In this document: one piece after another, positions 6,736 to 14,416 of the stretch
Layout of the letters: every line of letters begins with the position of its first letter
Position numbering within the stretch: position 1 is the stretch's first letter
Origin: Eubacterium sp.
GTDB taxonomy: Bacteria > Bacillota > Clostridia > Lachnospirales > Lachnospiraceae
Length of the DNA: 49,060 bases
Direction: 5' to 3'
NCBI GenBank assembly: GCA_017614395.1
Contig: JAGABX010000120.1
Span: 1-49,060 of the forward strand
Notes under the pieces: generated by a model
Database searches by the model: none
Seen by the model: the letters and a program-made list of their open reading frames with translations, nothing else
Told to the model about the DNA's origin: nothing
Made by a program: the position numbers and the translations under genes

Positions 6736-8949
6736 TCACTCATCCAACATAATAAAATCAATTGTCCTGGCCGTGAGGTCCACGCGGGCAACCTGAACAC
6801 GCACGGTCTGACCGAGTCGGTAGATACGGCGGCTGCGATGACCGATGACACGGAACTTCTCCTCCTCGTAATCGTACCGGTCGTCCTTCATATCAGTCAG
6901 ACGAACCATGCCCTCAACAGTATTCGGCAATTCGACGTAAATGCCCCAACTCGTCACTCCGCTGATAACACCCTCGTACTCATCACCTATATGATCCTCC
7001 ATGTAGGCGACCTTTTTCAGGCGATCCACCTCCCGCTCTGCCTCATCCGCACGGCGTTCCAGTTCGGAGGATTTTCGCGCAACATTTGACAGGATTTTAG
7101 CGTAATGGCTCATCCGCTCGGGCGGCAACATTCCGCCTGCAAATCCGGAGGATGAATTCTTTGCACGAACAGCACTCTTTCCGCCTACACCTCCTCCTGC
7201 CATTCCGCCGTGCCTGTACTCTTTCAGTATCCTGTGAATCTGCAGATCAGGGTAACGGCGGATCGGCGAGGTAAAATGACAATAGTATTTCGCGGCAAGA
7301 CCAAAATGGCCATCACAACTCGTCCTATATTCCGCGCGCATCATCGCCCGCAAGGTAAGCTGCGTAAGAAATGATTCCTCCGGCGTGTCTTTAATTGAAT
7401 CCAGCATCGAGCGGATTGTTTTCGGATGAATTTCCCCCTGCCCGATTTTCATTGAGTGTCCGAAAAAAGCAGTAACTCGCGATAAATCCTTGATCTTCTC
7501 ACGATCCGGCTCGTCATGGCAACGGTATACAAACGGCAGTTCAAGCCAATATGCCTCCTCTGCCACTGTCCGGTTTGCCGCCAGCATGAACTCCTCGATG
7601 ATCCGCGTCGCGATATTGCGATCGTATGGATAAATATCCGTCGGTCGTCCCGATGCGTCAAGGTCTATCTTGCACTCCGGCAGATCAAAATCTATCGATC
7701 CGTGCTTTATACGCCGGCGGTTCAGTTTCCCGGCAACCTCCTCCATCAGGAGATACCAGGGGATCCTCTTTTTGTATCTGTTAAAAAGCTCGAGACTCTC
7801 GCCACCGGAAGATTTAGCTGCTTTTTTTATCTGATGCAGAGAAATTTCAATTAATTTGCTCTTTTGTTTTTCCCCGGTCCTATTCTTTTTGTCGGATCTT
7901 GCATTGTCAAATCCGGCTAATTCTGTTCCATCACTCTCGTTAATTGCTCCCGGATTTAAGCTACTATCTCTGTAGGAACCTGTGCCATGCGCCATCTCAA
8001 TCAATGCCGCCACATCATGATAGGTCATACGCTCATTGACATTGATCACCGACTCAACAATCTCATGGGAAACAACCTTGCCATGCTCGTTGAGCTGCAT
8101 CACACAGCTGAGCGTAAGGCGATCCTCGCCCTCGTTCAGGGAACAGATGCCGTTTGATAATTTCCTCGGAAGCATCGGAATCACACGATCTGCAAGATAA
8201 ATACTCGTCCCACGTTTCAACGCTTCCCTGTCTAAAAGAGAATCCTCTGTGACATAATGCGACACATCAGCTATATGGACTCCCAATTCATATCCGGTTT
8301 TAGTCCTGCTGAGCGTGATAGCATCATCAAAATCCTTGGTGTCATCGCCATCAATAGTCACTGTCACAAGATCACGGAAATCCCTGCGCCCCTTGCGATC
8401 CGCGCGCGATACCGATGATGGGAGTCTCCTCGCCTCCTTTGCGACATCGATAGGAAAATCCGTCGGCAGCTCCATGCCACTGATAACAGATTCAACATCA
8501 ACTCCCGGCTCAGTTAGATAGCCCAAAACCCGTGTTACCGCCCCTTCAGGACTCTTTCCCTCCTCAGGGTATGCCGTTATCTCGACCTGAACCTTCTGTC
8601 CGTTTTTCGCACCCTGCGTCATTCCCTTCGGGATATAAAAATCAGGCAGTTTTGTATCATCAGGCAGCACAAATGTTGTTTTACCGTTTTTCTGAAACGT
8701 CCCGACAATACTCGTCAATGCCCTTTTCAACACACGATCGATTTCACCTTCGGATTTATGCCTGCCGTTTTCGCGCTGTTTGATGACAACAACTCTGACT
8801 GTATCGCCATTCATCGCACTGCCTGTACGCCGCTCGGAAACAAATATGTCCTCATCCAAATCATCTACACGCACAAACCCAAAGCCCTGTTTCGTTCCCA
8901 TATACGTTCCGATGTAAACAGGGTATTCTACCTTCACTTTTTTTGCCAT
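6736..8949 (-). CDS. rnr: Ribonuclease R (3'-5' exoribonuclease)
   Basis: 737 residues. N-terminal cold-shock-like RNA-binding region, RNB catalytic domain with DGDDTKDFDDAI (201-211) carrying the metal-binding aspartates, CHFTSPIRRYPDL, and a C-terminal S1 domain (about 655-735). It degrades structured RNA and takes part in trans-translation quality control. Two segments look inserted: a low-complexity stretch at about 322-385 inside the RNB domain, and a glycine-rich loop (HGGMAGGGVGGK) at about 580-612. Both lie where surface loops are expected, and the catalytic motifs are intact. secG lies upstream behind a terminator; the usual downstream neighbours smpB and ssrA are replaced by the accessory island. 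Confidence 0.95.
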   Translation of the reverse strand: MAKKVKVEYPVYIGTYMGTKQGFGFVRVDDLDEDIFVSERRTGSAMNGDTVRVVVIKQRENGRHKSEGEIDRVLKRALTSIVGTFQKNGKTTFVLPDDTKLPDFYIPKGMTQGAKNGQKVQVEITAYPEEGKSPEGAVTRVLGYLTEPGVDVESVISGMELPTDFPIDVAKEARRLPSSVSRADRKGRRDFRDLVTVTIDGDDTKDFDDAITLSRTKTGYELGVHIADVSHYVTEDSLLDREALKRGTSIYLADRVIPMLPRKLSNGICSLNEGEDRLTLSCVMQLNEHGKVVSHEIVESVINVNERMTYHDVAALIEMAHGTGSYRDSSLNPGAINESDGTELAGFDNARSDKKNRTGEKQKSKLIEISLHQIKKAAKSSGGESLELFNRYKKRIPWYLLMEEVAGKLNRRRIKHGSIDFDLPECKIDLDASGRPTDIYPYDRNIATRIIEEFMLAANRTVAEEAYWLELPFVYRCHDEPDREKIKDLSRVTAFFGHSMKIGQGEIHPKTIRSMLDSIKDTPEESFLTQLTLRAMMRAEYRTSCDGHFGLAAKYYCHFTSPIRRYPDLQIHRILKEYRHGGMAGGGVGGKSAVRAKNSSSGFAGGMLPPERMSHYAKILSNVARKSSELERRADEAEREVDRLKKVAYMEDHIGDEYEGVISGVTSWGIYVELPNTVEGMVRLTDMKDDRYDYEEEKFRVIGHRSRRIYRLGQTVRVQVARVDLTARTIDFIMLDE

Positions 8950-9011
8950 TAATATATACTCCTAAATAGAATTACATTTCAAACTATTGTAATTCCCGCA
9001 TGTCCTCATAA

Positions 9012-9045
9012 ATGGAAAACACTCCCCCAAAAGCACGAGGGAGTG
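9012..9045 (-). terminator. Terminator after secG
   Basis: CACTCCC (9039-9045 on the minus strand) pairs with GGGAGTG (9020-9026) and is followed by UUUU. It separates secG from rnr. Confidence 0.75.
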
Positions 9046-9066
9046 TAAATATCATGTGAAAAAATA

Positions 9067-9309
9067 TCAGTCAAGCCACGATGTACAGAGGATCAGCGAA
9101 AGCGCTACAAACAAAACCGCGCAAACCCTCGTGATCTTCACCAGCATTCCCTGAGCTGAACGTCCCTTGTTCCTCGTCCAGTAGGTATCCGACGATCCCG
9201 ACAATGCTCCGAGTCCGGAGTTTTTGCCCTCCTGCATCAATACCACGATGACCAGCACTACACATATCACGATATACGCGATGGTCACAATCAAACGCAA
9301 TGTACTCAT
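9067..9309 (-). CDS. secG: Preprotein translocase subunit SecG
   Basis: 80 residues, two membrane helices (about 5-25 and 58-75) joined by a polar loop containing the family hallmark VVLMQEGKNSGLGALSGSS. It is an auxiliary part of the SecYEG channel and eases protein export. An AGGAGG-type site lies just upstream. secG before rnr is the usual Firmicutes order. Size and motif are typical. Confidence 0.95.
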   Translation of the reverse strand: MSTLRLIVTIAYIVICVVLVIVVLMQEGKNSGLGALSGSSDTYWTRNKGRSAQGMLVKITRVCAVLFVALSLILCTSWLD

Positions 9310-9355
9310 TTTTTAAACTTCCTCCTAATACAATCCTTTATCCTTTATAAATCTG

Positions 9356-9387
9356 TCCGGTGACATGATAGCAGGCATGTCTCCGGA
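9356..9387. repeat. Imperfect inverted repeat between ftsZ and secG
   Basis: TCCGGTGACATG (9356-9367) faces CATGTCTCCGGA (9376-9387), with one mismatch per arm and an 8-nt loop. No U-run follows on the minus strand, so it is more likely an mRNA processing or stability hairpin, or an operator, than a terminator. Confidence 0.5.
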
Positions 9388-9406
9388 AACAATTTCTAAT
9401 CCGGTA

Positions 9407-10795
9407 TCAATCCTGCTTTTTATTACTCAAAAAATCAGGTATCTTGATTCCACTCTCAGATGTCGGAGCCGCGCCCGCGTTGCCGCTTGGCATATTCTGA
9501 GTCGGCATAGACGGTCTCGGTGTCGGCTGTGACGGAGCTGACTGAACAGGTGTCGCATTCGGATGAACCACATTCTGTGATACTACACCGCCGGACTGAC
9601 CAACGCCTGCTGATGATACAGATTGCTGTGTTGTCGGACGTGATGCACTCTGAGAACTAAATCCCTTGTTCAAAAAGCTTAAATTTCCGCCTACCTGTCT
9701 CTGCTGAGTCTGTCCGACAGGTGATGCCTGAGCAGTTTGTGACGAAACAGCCGAACCTACGGAACGGCTCATAAACGACGGTCTCGCCGCGCTGCCGGAA
9801 AAGCCTCCTCCAAACATGGATGTTGAAGCAACCGGATTTGCACTCTCCTCAATACCCGTAGCAATAACGGTAATAGTTGCAGAATCCTGCGCATTCTCAT
9901 CATACATGGCACCGAATATGATGTTTGCCTCCTCACCGGCCATCTGCTGTACCAATGAAGCTGCCTCGTGCGCCTCGATCAGGCTCACATCTCCTGAGAT
10001 ATTGAAAATAACATGACTCGCGCCATTTATTGAGGTTTCAAGAAGCGGACTAGAAATCGCCTGTTCCACAGCCTCTACGCACTTCTCATCTCCACGTCCC
10101 GAACCGATGCCTATGTGAGCGATGCCCTTGTCCTTCATGACAGTTACGACATCGGCAAAATCCAGGTTGATCAAAGCCGGAGTATTGATCAGATCCGTAA
10201 TTCCCTGAACACTTTGCTGGAGAACCTCATCTGCCTTGCGAAAAGCCTCCGGCATAGTAGTACGTCTGTCAACGATGGACAACAGTTTCTCATTCGGGAT
10301 AACGATCAGCGTATCAACACTGGCTTTTAATTTATCAATTCCGCCGATAGCATTGTTCATCCTCTTCTTCCCCTCAAAATTGAAGGGCTTGGTAACAATA
10401 CCGACGGTCAGTTTACCCAATTCCTTTGCAATCTGGGCAATGACCGGAGCAGCGCCTGTTCCTGTTCCGCCACCCATACCGCACGTAACAAAAACCATAT
10501 CAGCATCACGAACTATCTCAGCTAACTCCTCACGGTGTTCCTCTGCGGCCTTCTCGCCTACCTCAGGCATTGCGCCTGCACCGAGACCTTTAGTCAGTTT
10601 CTCACCGATCTGAAGCCATTTGGGCGCCTTGCAATCCTTGAGCACCTGGCTGTCCGTGTTCACACACACGAATTCAACACCGCGAACACCCTCATCTATC
10701 ATACGATTGACAGCGTTGTTTCCAGCGCCGCCCACACCAATCACGAGCAGATTGGCTGCCGAAGCATCTCTTTCGTTTGATTTTATCTCTAACAA
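9407..10795 (-). CDS. ftsZ: Cell division protein FtsZ
   Basis: 462 residues; GTP-dependent tubulin homologue that forms the division ring. The nucleotide-binding signature GGGTGTG is at 108-114, preceded by [18 protein letters not shown]. The globular domain ends near residue 320. A long Q/S/P-rich linker (about 320-445) follows, then the partner-binding tail IPDFLSNKK. Translation appears to begin at TTG (10793-10795), 8 nt after AAGGAGG; no ATG fits. It is the last gene of the dcw cluster here and has its own promoter. ftsA is not next to it. Confidence 0.97.
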   Translation of the reverse strand: MLEIKSNERDASAANLLVIGVGGAGNNAVNRMIDEGVRGVEFVCVNTDSQVLKDCKAPKWLQIGEKLTKGLGAGAMPEVGEKAAEEHREELAEIVRDADMVFVTCGMGGGTGTGAAPVIAQIAKELGKLTVGIVTKPFNFEGKKRMNNAIGGIDKLKASVDTLIVIPNEKLLSIVDRRTTMPEAFRKADEVLQQSVQGITDLINTPALINLDFADVVTVMKDKGIAHIGIGSGRGDEKCVEAVEQAISSPLLETSINGASHVIFNISGDVSLIEAHEAASLVQQMAGEEANIIFGAMYDENAQDSATITVIATGIEESANPVASTSMFGGGFSGSAARPSFMSRSVGSAVSSQTAQASPVGQTQQRQVGGNLSFLNKGFSSQSASRPTTQQSVSSAGVGQSGGVVSQNVVHPNATPVQSAPSQPTPRPSMPTQNMPSGNAGAAPTSESGIKIPDFLSNKKQD

Positions 10796-10843
10796 CCGTT
10801 GTTCCTCCTTCTTCGACCTGCGTACTACTTCACATATAGATAT

Positions 10844-10872
10844 ATATTACGATTTTTTTACAAAAAAATCAA
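10844..10872 (-). promoter_or_regulatory. Candidate ftsZ promoter
   Basis: TTGATT at 10867-10872, 17-bp spacer, TAATAT at 10844-10849, about 40 bp before the ftsZ ribosome binding site. Confidence 0.55.
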
Positions 10873-10946
10873 GTAGTTTTTTCATATAATAGTAAAAATC
10901 CCGTGAAACATACGAAAAATCGTTATATTTTTACTGAATATTTTTT

Positions 10947-10964
10947 ATTATCACATGTGATAAT
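10947..10964. promoter_or_regulatory. Perfect 18-bp palindrome upstream of ftsZ
   Basis: ATTATCACATGTGATAAT is its own reverse complement and lies about 75 bp upstream of the putative ftsZ -35. A dimeric regulator operator is plausible; the regulator is unknown. Confidence 0.5.
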
Positions 10965-11050
10965 ATGTGAACGAATCAACCATTTTATTATACATTGACT
11001 AAATTCAGTGTATCTCAAAAAGTCTCCTGCGGATGTGCGAATTCCGACTC

Positions 11051-11770
11051 TCACACCTCTTTTTTAAATATAATCGACGAGCCCGCCTTGTAATTCGTCA
11101 TGTCGACGGTGCCTTTTTCTCCGCTATCCTTTGCGGTTTTCAGAATATCAGGCAGTATCGAAACCACCTCGTCATAGTCAGTACGCCTTCCCAGCCTGAT
11201 CGTAACCTTCCCGCTGTAAATTGACGCGTATCCTGACTCATCAAAGTCGGCTCTGTCCCAATCAATCTTGTAATATGTCAGGCGGTTGGAAAGATTAAGC
11301 ATCTGCGGCAGCAATTCCTCGCGTCCCGTAGTAAGTGTCTTGTAAAGAGTAAAATCAGTGACATCCTCACTCTCAAAATATGGTATATCGGCCAATGCCT
11401 CATCCGTAGTTTTCAAAACCATGCCATCTTTATCAAAATATATATAGTGATTGGAGTACTTAACGCCGGCAAGTATTGCTTTTTCATATAATTTGATATG
11501 TAATTCACCAAACGAAGGATATGTTAATTCCGATTCCCTCACATACGGCGGATCCTCTGTAAACCCAAGAGCGTCCATGATCAGGTTGGTCAGGACGTTC
11601 TTCTGCCAGAAATGCTGCTGATAGGTTTCCGCAACCGTGTTCTCCGGGAAAAAGGTATTGCCCTCCACACTCACTTTTCTTATTAAAAAGACGAACCACA
11701 GAATTGCAAACACTGCAACAATTATCAGAATGATCAGCGGCAGTTTGTAACGAAGTTTAAGTCCTCTCAT
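11051..11770 (-). CDS. divIB: Cell division protein DivIB/FtsQ
   Basis: 239 residues. A short basic N-terminus, one membrane helix (about 10-32), then a POTRA-like domain starting VSVEGNTFFPENTVAETY and a beta domain. The family bridges early and late divisome proteins at the septum. Its ATG overlaps the ftsW stop by 4 nt (ATGA), so the two are coupled. Sequence is weakly conserved in this family; assignment rests on topology, POTRA pattern and position between ftsW and ftsZ. Confidence 0.82.
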   Translation of the reverse strand: MRGLKLRYKLPLIILIIVAVFAILWFVFLIRKVSVEGNTFFPENTVAETYQQHFWQKNVLTNLIMDALGFTEDPPYVRESELTYPSFGELHIKLYEKAILAGVKYSNHYIYFDKDGMVLKTTDEALADIPYFESEDVTDFTLYKTLTTGREELLPQMLNLSNRLTYYKIDWDRADFDESGYASIYSGKVTIRLGRRTDYDEVVSILPDILKTAKDSGEKGTVDMTNYKAGSSIIFKKEV

Positions 11771-12957
11771 CTTCTGCTCACCTCACCCTCATGCTGTCCG
11801 CTCTTTGCAGAGATGCCGAGCACAACTCCAATCTCTACCATCAGGAAAATCACCGATGAGCCGCCATAGCTGATAAACGGCAACGGTATTCCGGTTGAAG
11901 GTATTGTGTTGGTAACTACAGCGATATTGACGATTGCCTGTGTGGCGATGTGGATCATGACGCCGACACATATCAACGAAGAAAACAGATCCGGCGCGCG
12001 CATGGCAACCATATAAATGCGCCAGCAAAGCAGTATAAACATCAGAATAACAACGCCTGCGCCGACCAACCCCAATTCCTCACAGATAACCGAGAAGATC
12101 ATGTCATTATACGGTTCGGGAAGAAATCCGAGTTTCTGCATACTCTCACCGAGTCCTGCGCCGAAAAGCCCTCCGGACGCGATGGCGTAGAGTCCATGCA
12201 CAATCTGTGTGCCCTTCGGATGTCCCTCGGGATCAAGCCATATCGCGATACGGTCTGCCCTGAATGATGAACTGATATGAAATATGAACAGATAGCCGAG
12301 AAATCCGAAAATCCCCGCCAATCCGATATAGGGAAGTTTCCTTCTGGATGCGACAAAACAAATCCCGACAACAGACGCAAGAATAACGCACCCACTGCTG
12401 AAATCCTGATATATGACCAACGCGACGGGAATGGAAATCGGAGCCAGCACACGCAGCAATCTCTTCCACTCGGGAAGATGCATCGGAATTCGATAAATAT
12501 AATATGCTGTCAGAATTATCAATACTAATTTCGTAAACTCAGACGGCTGAAATGAAACAGGTCCGATCTTCAGCCAGCGTTTTGCTCCGTTCAGTCCGCC
12601 ACCTTGGACCAGTACCGCAATTTGCATTATTATTGCAGTAAAATACATTAACGTAACAGGCTTGATCCGAATCAATGGTAACGGTCGAATAAAAAGCCTG
12701 TAATTAAAGCGCGTCGCCAACAGCATGCCGACGAGACCGATGGCAACATTCTCCGCCTGATGACGGAGAAAAAATGTGCTGTCATCGTGTTTTACCTGCG
12801 CGGAATAGGAGCTTGCGCTGTATATCATAAGCATTCCGAATCCGATTATGCAGAACGTGATCAGGAGAAGGCTGTAGTCGAATCCTCCATCGACACCTTC
12901 TCTACGAGCGCGTATTCTGTTTTCCCGGCGCATACGGCGCGTTTCAGCTGTTTCCAT
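11767..12957 (-). CDS. ftsW: FtsW/SpoVE-type lipid II glycosyltransferase (SEDS)
   Basis: 396 residues with about ten membrane helices. SEDS landmarks are visible: GGGLNGAKRWLKIGPVSFQPSE near 120-140, and PSTGIPLPFISYGGSS near the end. It polymerises glycan strands from lipid II together with the neighbouring class B PBP. In the Firmicutes dcw order, murD usually precedes and murG follows; neither is here. SpoVE is the alternative name if it acts in sporulation. Confidence 0.92.
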   Translation of the reverse strand: METAETRRMRRENRIRARREGVDGGFDYSLLLITFCIIGFGMLMIYSASSYSAQVKHDDSTFFLRHQAENVAIGLVGMLLATRFNYRLFIRPLPLIRIKPVTLMYFTAIIMQIAVLVQGGGLNGAKRWLKIGPVSFQPSEFTKLVLIILTAYYIYRIPMHLPEWKRLLRVLAPISIPVALVIYQDFSSGCVILASVVGICFVASRRKLPYIGLAGIFGFLGYLFIFHISSSFRADRIAIWLDPEGHPKGTQIVHGLYAIASGGLFGAGLGESMQKLGFLPEPYNDMIFSVICEELGLVGAGVVILMFILLCWRIYMVAMRAPDLFSSLICVGVMIHIATQAIVNIAVVTNTIPSTGIPLPFISYGGSSVIFLMVEIGVVLGISAKSGQHEGEVSRR

Positions 12958-12984
12958 TTATTACTCTTTCCGCAGCATTTTTTC

Positions 12985-13103
12985 AATCAACTGTCTACAT
13001 TCGGGACCGCTTTCGCTTAGGACTAAACGCAACGGTGCATGGCTCGAAACTACCTCGCCAACGCACCGGCGTTTAGTATGTCCCTCATCGTAGACAGTTG
13101 ATT
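12985..13103. repeat. Nested palindromic element A
   Basis: Outer arms of 14 bp (12985-12998 and 13090-13103) are perfect inverted repeats. Inside, a second pair (ACTAAACGC near 13023-13030 with GCGTTTAGT near 13070-13077) encloses a GC-rich centre. The roughly 85-bp core is clearly homologous, in inverted orientation, to the element at 23400-23523, while the outer arms are different sequences. It fills the gap between mraY and ftsW, where murD is usually found. Confidence 0.8.
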
Positions 13104-13207
13104 CATTTATGCTGCTGATATTCTACAAATTGCAACATTTATACACCCATGTATTCCAGGTGAACAAAATACCCGTTTCATAGGTATGTGATCAACTCCG
13201 GATTCGT

Positions 13208-14185
13208 TTATATCCCGGCGGGGTGTGAGAAAAATGCTATAATGCACATCAACATGGTTATAATTGTAAATGCAGTATCTATCTGTGTTTCCGACATTCC
13301 GCCAAGCTCAAAATGATGATGAATCGGAGCCATGCGGAATATACGCTTACCGTGGCTGATCTTGAAATAACCGACCTGCAATAATACCGAAATCGATTCA
13401 ACCAAGTAAATTAACCCGACAAGAATGATCAGCAGCGGATCATACAGCATGATGCAGACTGACGACAGCCAGCCTCCTATAGCGAGAGAACCGGTATCTC
13501 CCATGAAAACCTTCGCCGGATGTGAATTGAACAGTAAAAAGCCCAAAAGCCCTCCTAACAACAATCCGGACATAGGCTCTATTCCCGGCGCGGCAATACG
13601 GGTAACGATCATGAAAAAGATAGCCACAACAACGGTAACGCTTGATACCAGGCCGTCAAGTCCGTCCGTGAGATTGGTTCCGTTCACAGTTCCAAGCACC
13701 ACAAAAAACACAAAAATACAGAAAAGCCAGACCGGCATTGTAAAACACATATCCGTAAACGGAATGTGGACAATAGCCTCCTTCTTTTCAATTAAAAAGT
13801 AATAGAAAAGGAATCCGCCGGTGAGAACAAACTGACAGGCGAGCTTCTGTATCACGTTCAATCCGTCCGAACGCTTTTTAACAACCTTTATAAAATCATC
13901 GATAAACCCGATCACGCCGAATCCGATTGTCATTATCAATACAGGTATGATCTCCGGACAGGTGCGCAGGTAAAAAAGCGCGGGAATCAAAATACCCAAC
14001 AGTATCGCGATTCCGCCCATAGTCGGTGTACCTGTTTTGGCCAAATGAGACTGAGGCCCATCCTCTCTCTCTGTCTGTCCGAATTTCAGCCGTCTTAACA
14101 TCGGTATTAAAAACGGCAGAACAATTACCACCACCGAAAATGATAAAAAGATCGGCAGGACTTCTCTTACAAAATCAAGATTCAT
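13208..14185 (-). CDS. mraY: Phospho-N-acetylmuramoyl-pentapeptide transferase
   Basis: 325 residues, about ten membrane helices. Signature regions: QTEREDGPQSHLAKTGTPTMGG at the start, GFIDDFIK, GTVNGTNLTDGLDGL, FMGDTGSLAIGG and the late MAPIHHHFE. It transfers phospho-MurNAc-pentapeptide to undecaprenyl phosphate, giving lipid I at the inner face of the membrane. It lies between the class B PBP and ftsW. Length and motifs are typical. Confidence 0.97.
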   Translation of the reverse strand: MNLDFVREVLPIFLSFSVVVIVLPFLIPMLRRLKFGQTEREDGPQSHLAKTGTPTMGGIAILLGILIPALFYLRTCPEIIPVLIMTIGFGVIGFIDDFIKVVKKRSDGLNVIQKLACQFVLTGGFLFYYFLIEKKEAIVHIPFTDMCFTMPVWLFCIFVFFVVLGTVNGTNLTDGLDGLVSSVTVVVAIFFMIVTRIAAPGIEPMSGLLLGGLLGFLLFNSHPAKVFMGDTGSLAIGGWLSSVCIMLYDPLLIILVGLIYLVESISVLLQVGYFKISHGKRIFRMAPIHHHFELGGMSETQIDTAFTIITMLMCIIAFFSHPAGI

Positions 14186-14239
14186 TTATTCACACCTCGC
14201 TTTATATTTGTTATGGATACTAACTAAACTACATCAATC

Positions 14240-14411
14240 ACTCGTGCCGACTATCTCGCGCGAGCGGCTAGAGCGAGGTCGAAATCTATGATTTCGGGCA
14301 CCTCGCCTATCCGTAGCGGAGCGTAGTGTGTGAGTTGCCTTCATGAGAGCCACACGGGGCGCTTTTTCCCGTGTGCGAGCAGGAAGCCAACTCACATCAG
14401 CGCTCGCGCTA
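14240..14411. repeat. Compound hairpin element B between PBP and mraY
   Basis: Several inverted repeats follow each other. GCGAGGT...GAAATC faces GATTTC...ACCTCGC around a 3-nt loop (14273-14306). TGTGAGTTG (14329-14337) faces CAACTCACA (14388-14396) and encloses CACACGGG/CCCGTGTG (14351-14358 with 14368-14375). No coding frame. It resembles a REP-like palindromic unit; no clear U-run. Confidence 0.65.
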
Positions 14412-14416
14412 AGATA

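Noticed and set aside
9356-9387. Terminator after ftsZ
   Set aside because: Good hairpin but no U-run on the minus strand, so listed only as an inverted repeat.
10947-10964. CRP/FNR site upstream of ftsZ
   Set aside because: The palindrome lacks the TGTGA-N6-TCACA or TTGAT-N4-ATCAA spacing; the regulator is left open.
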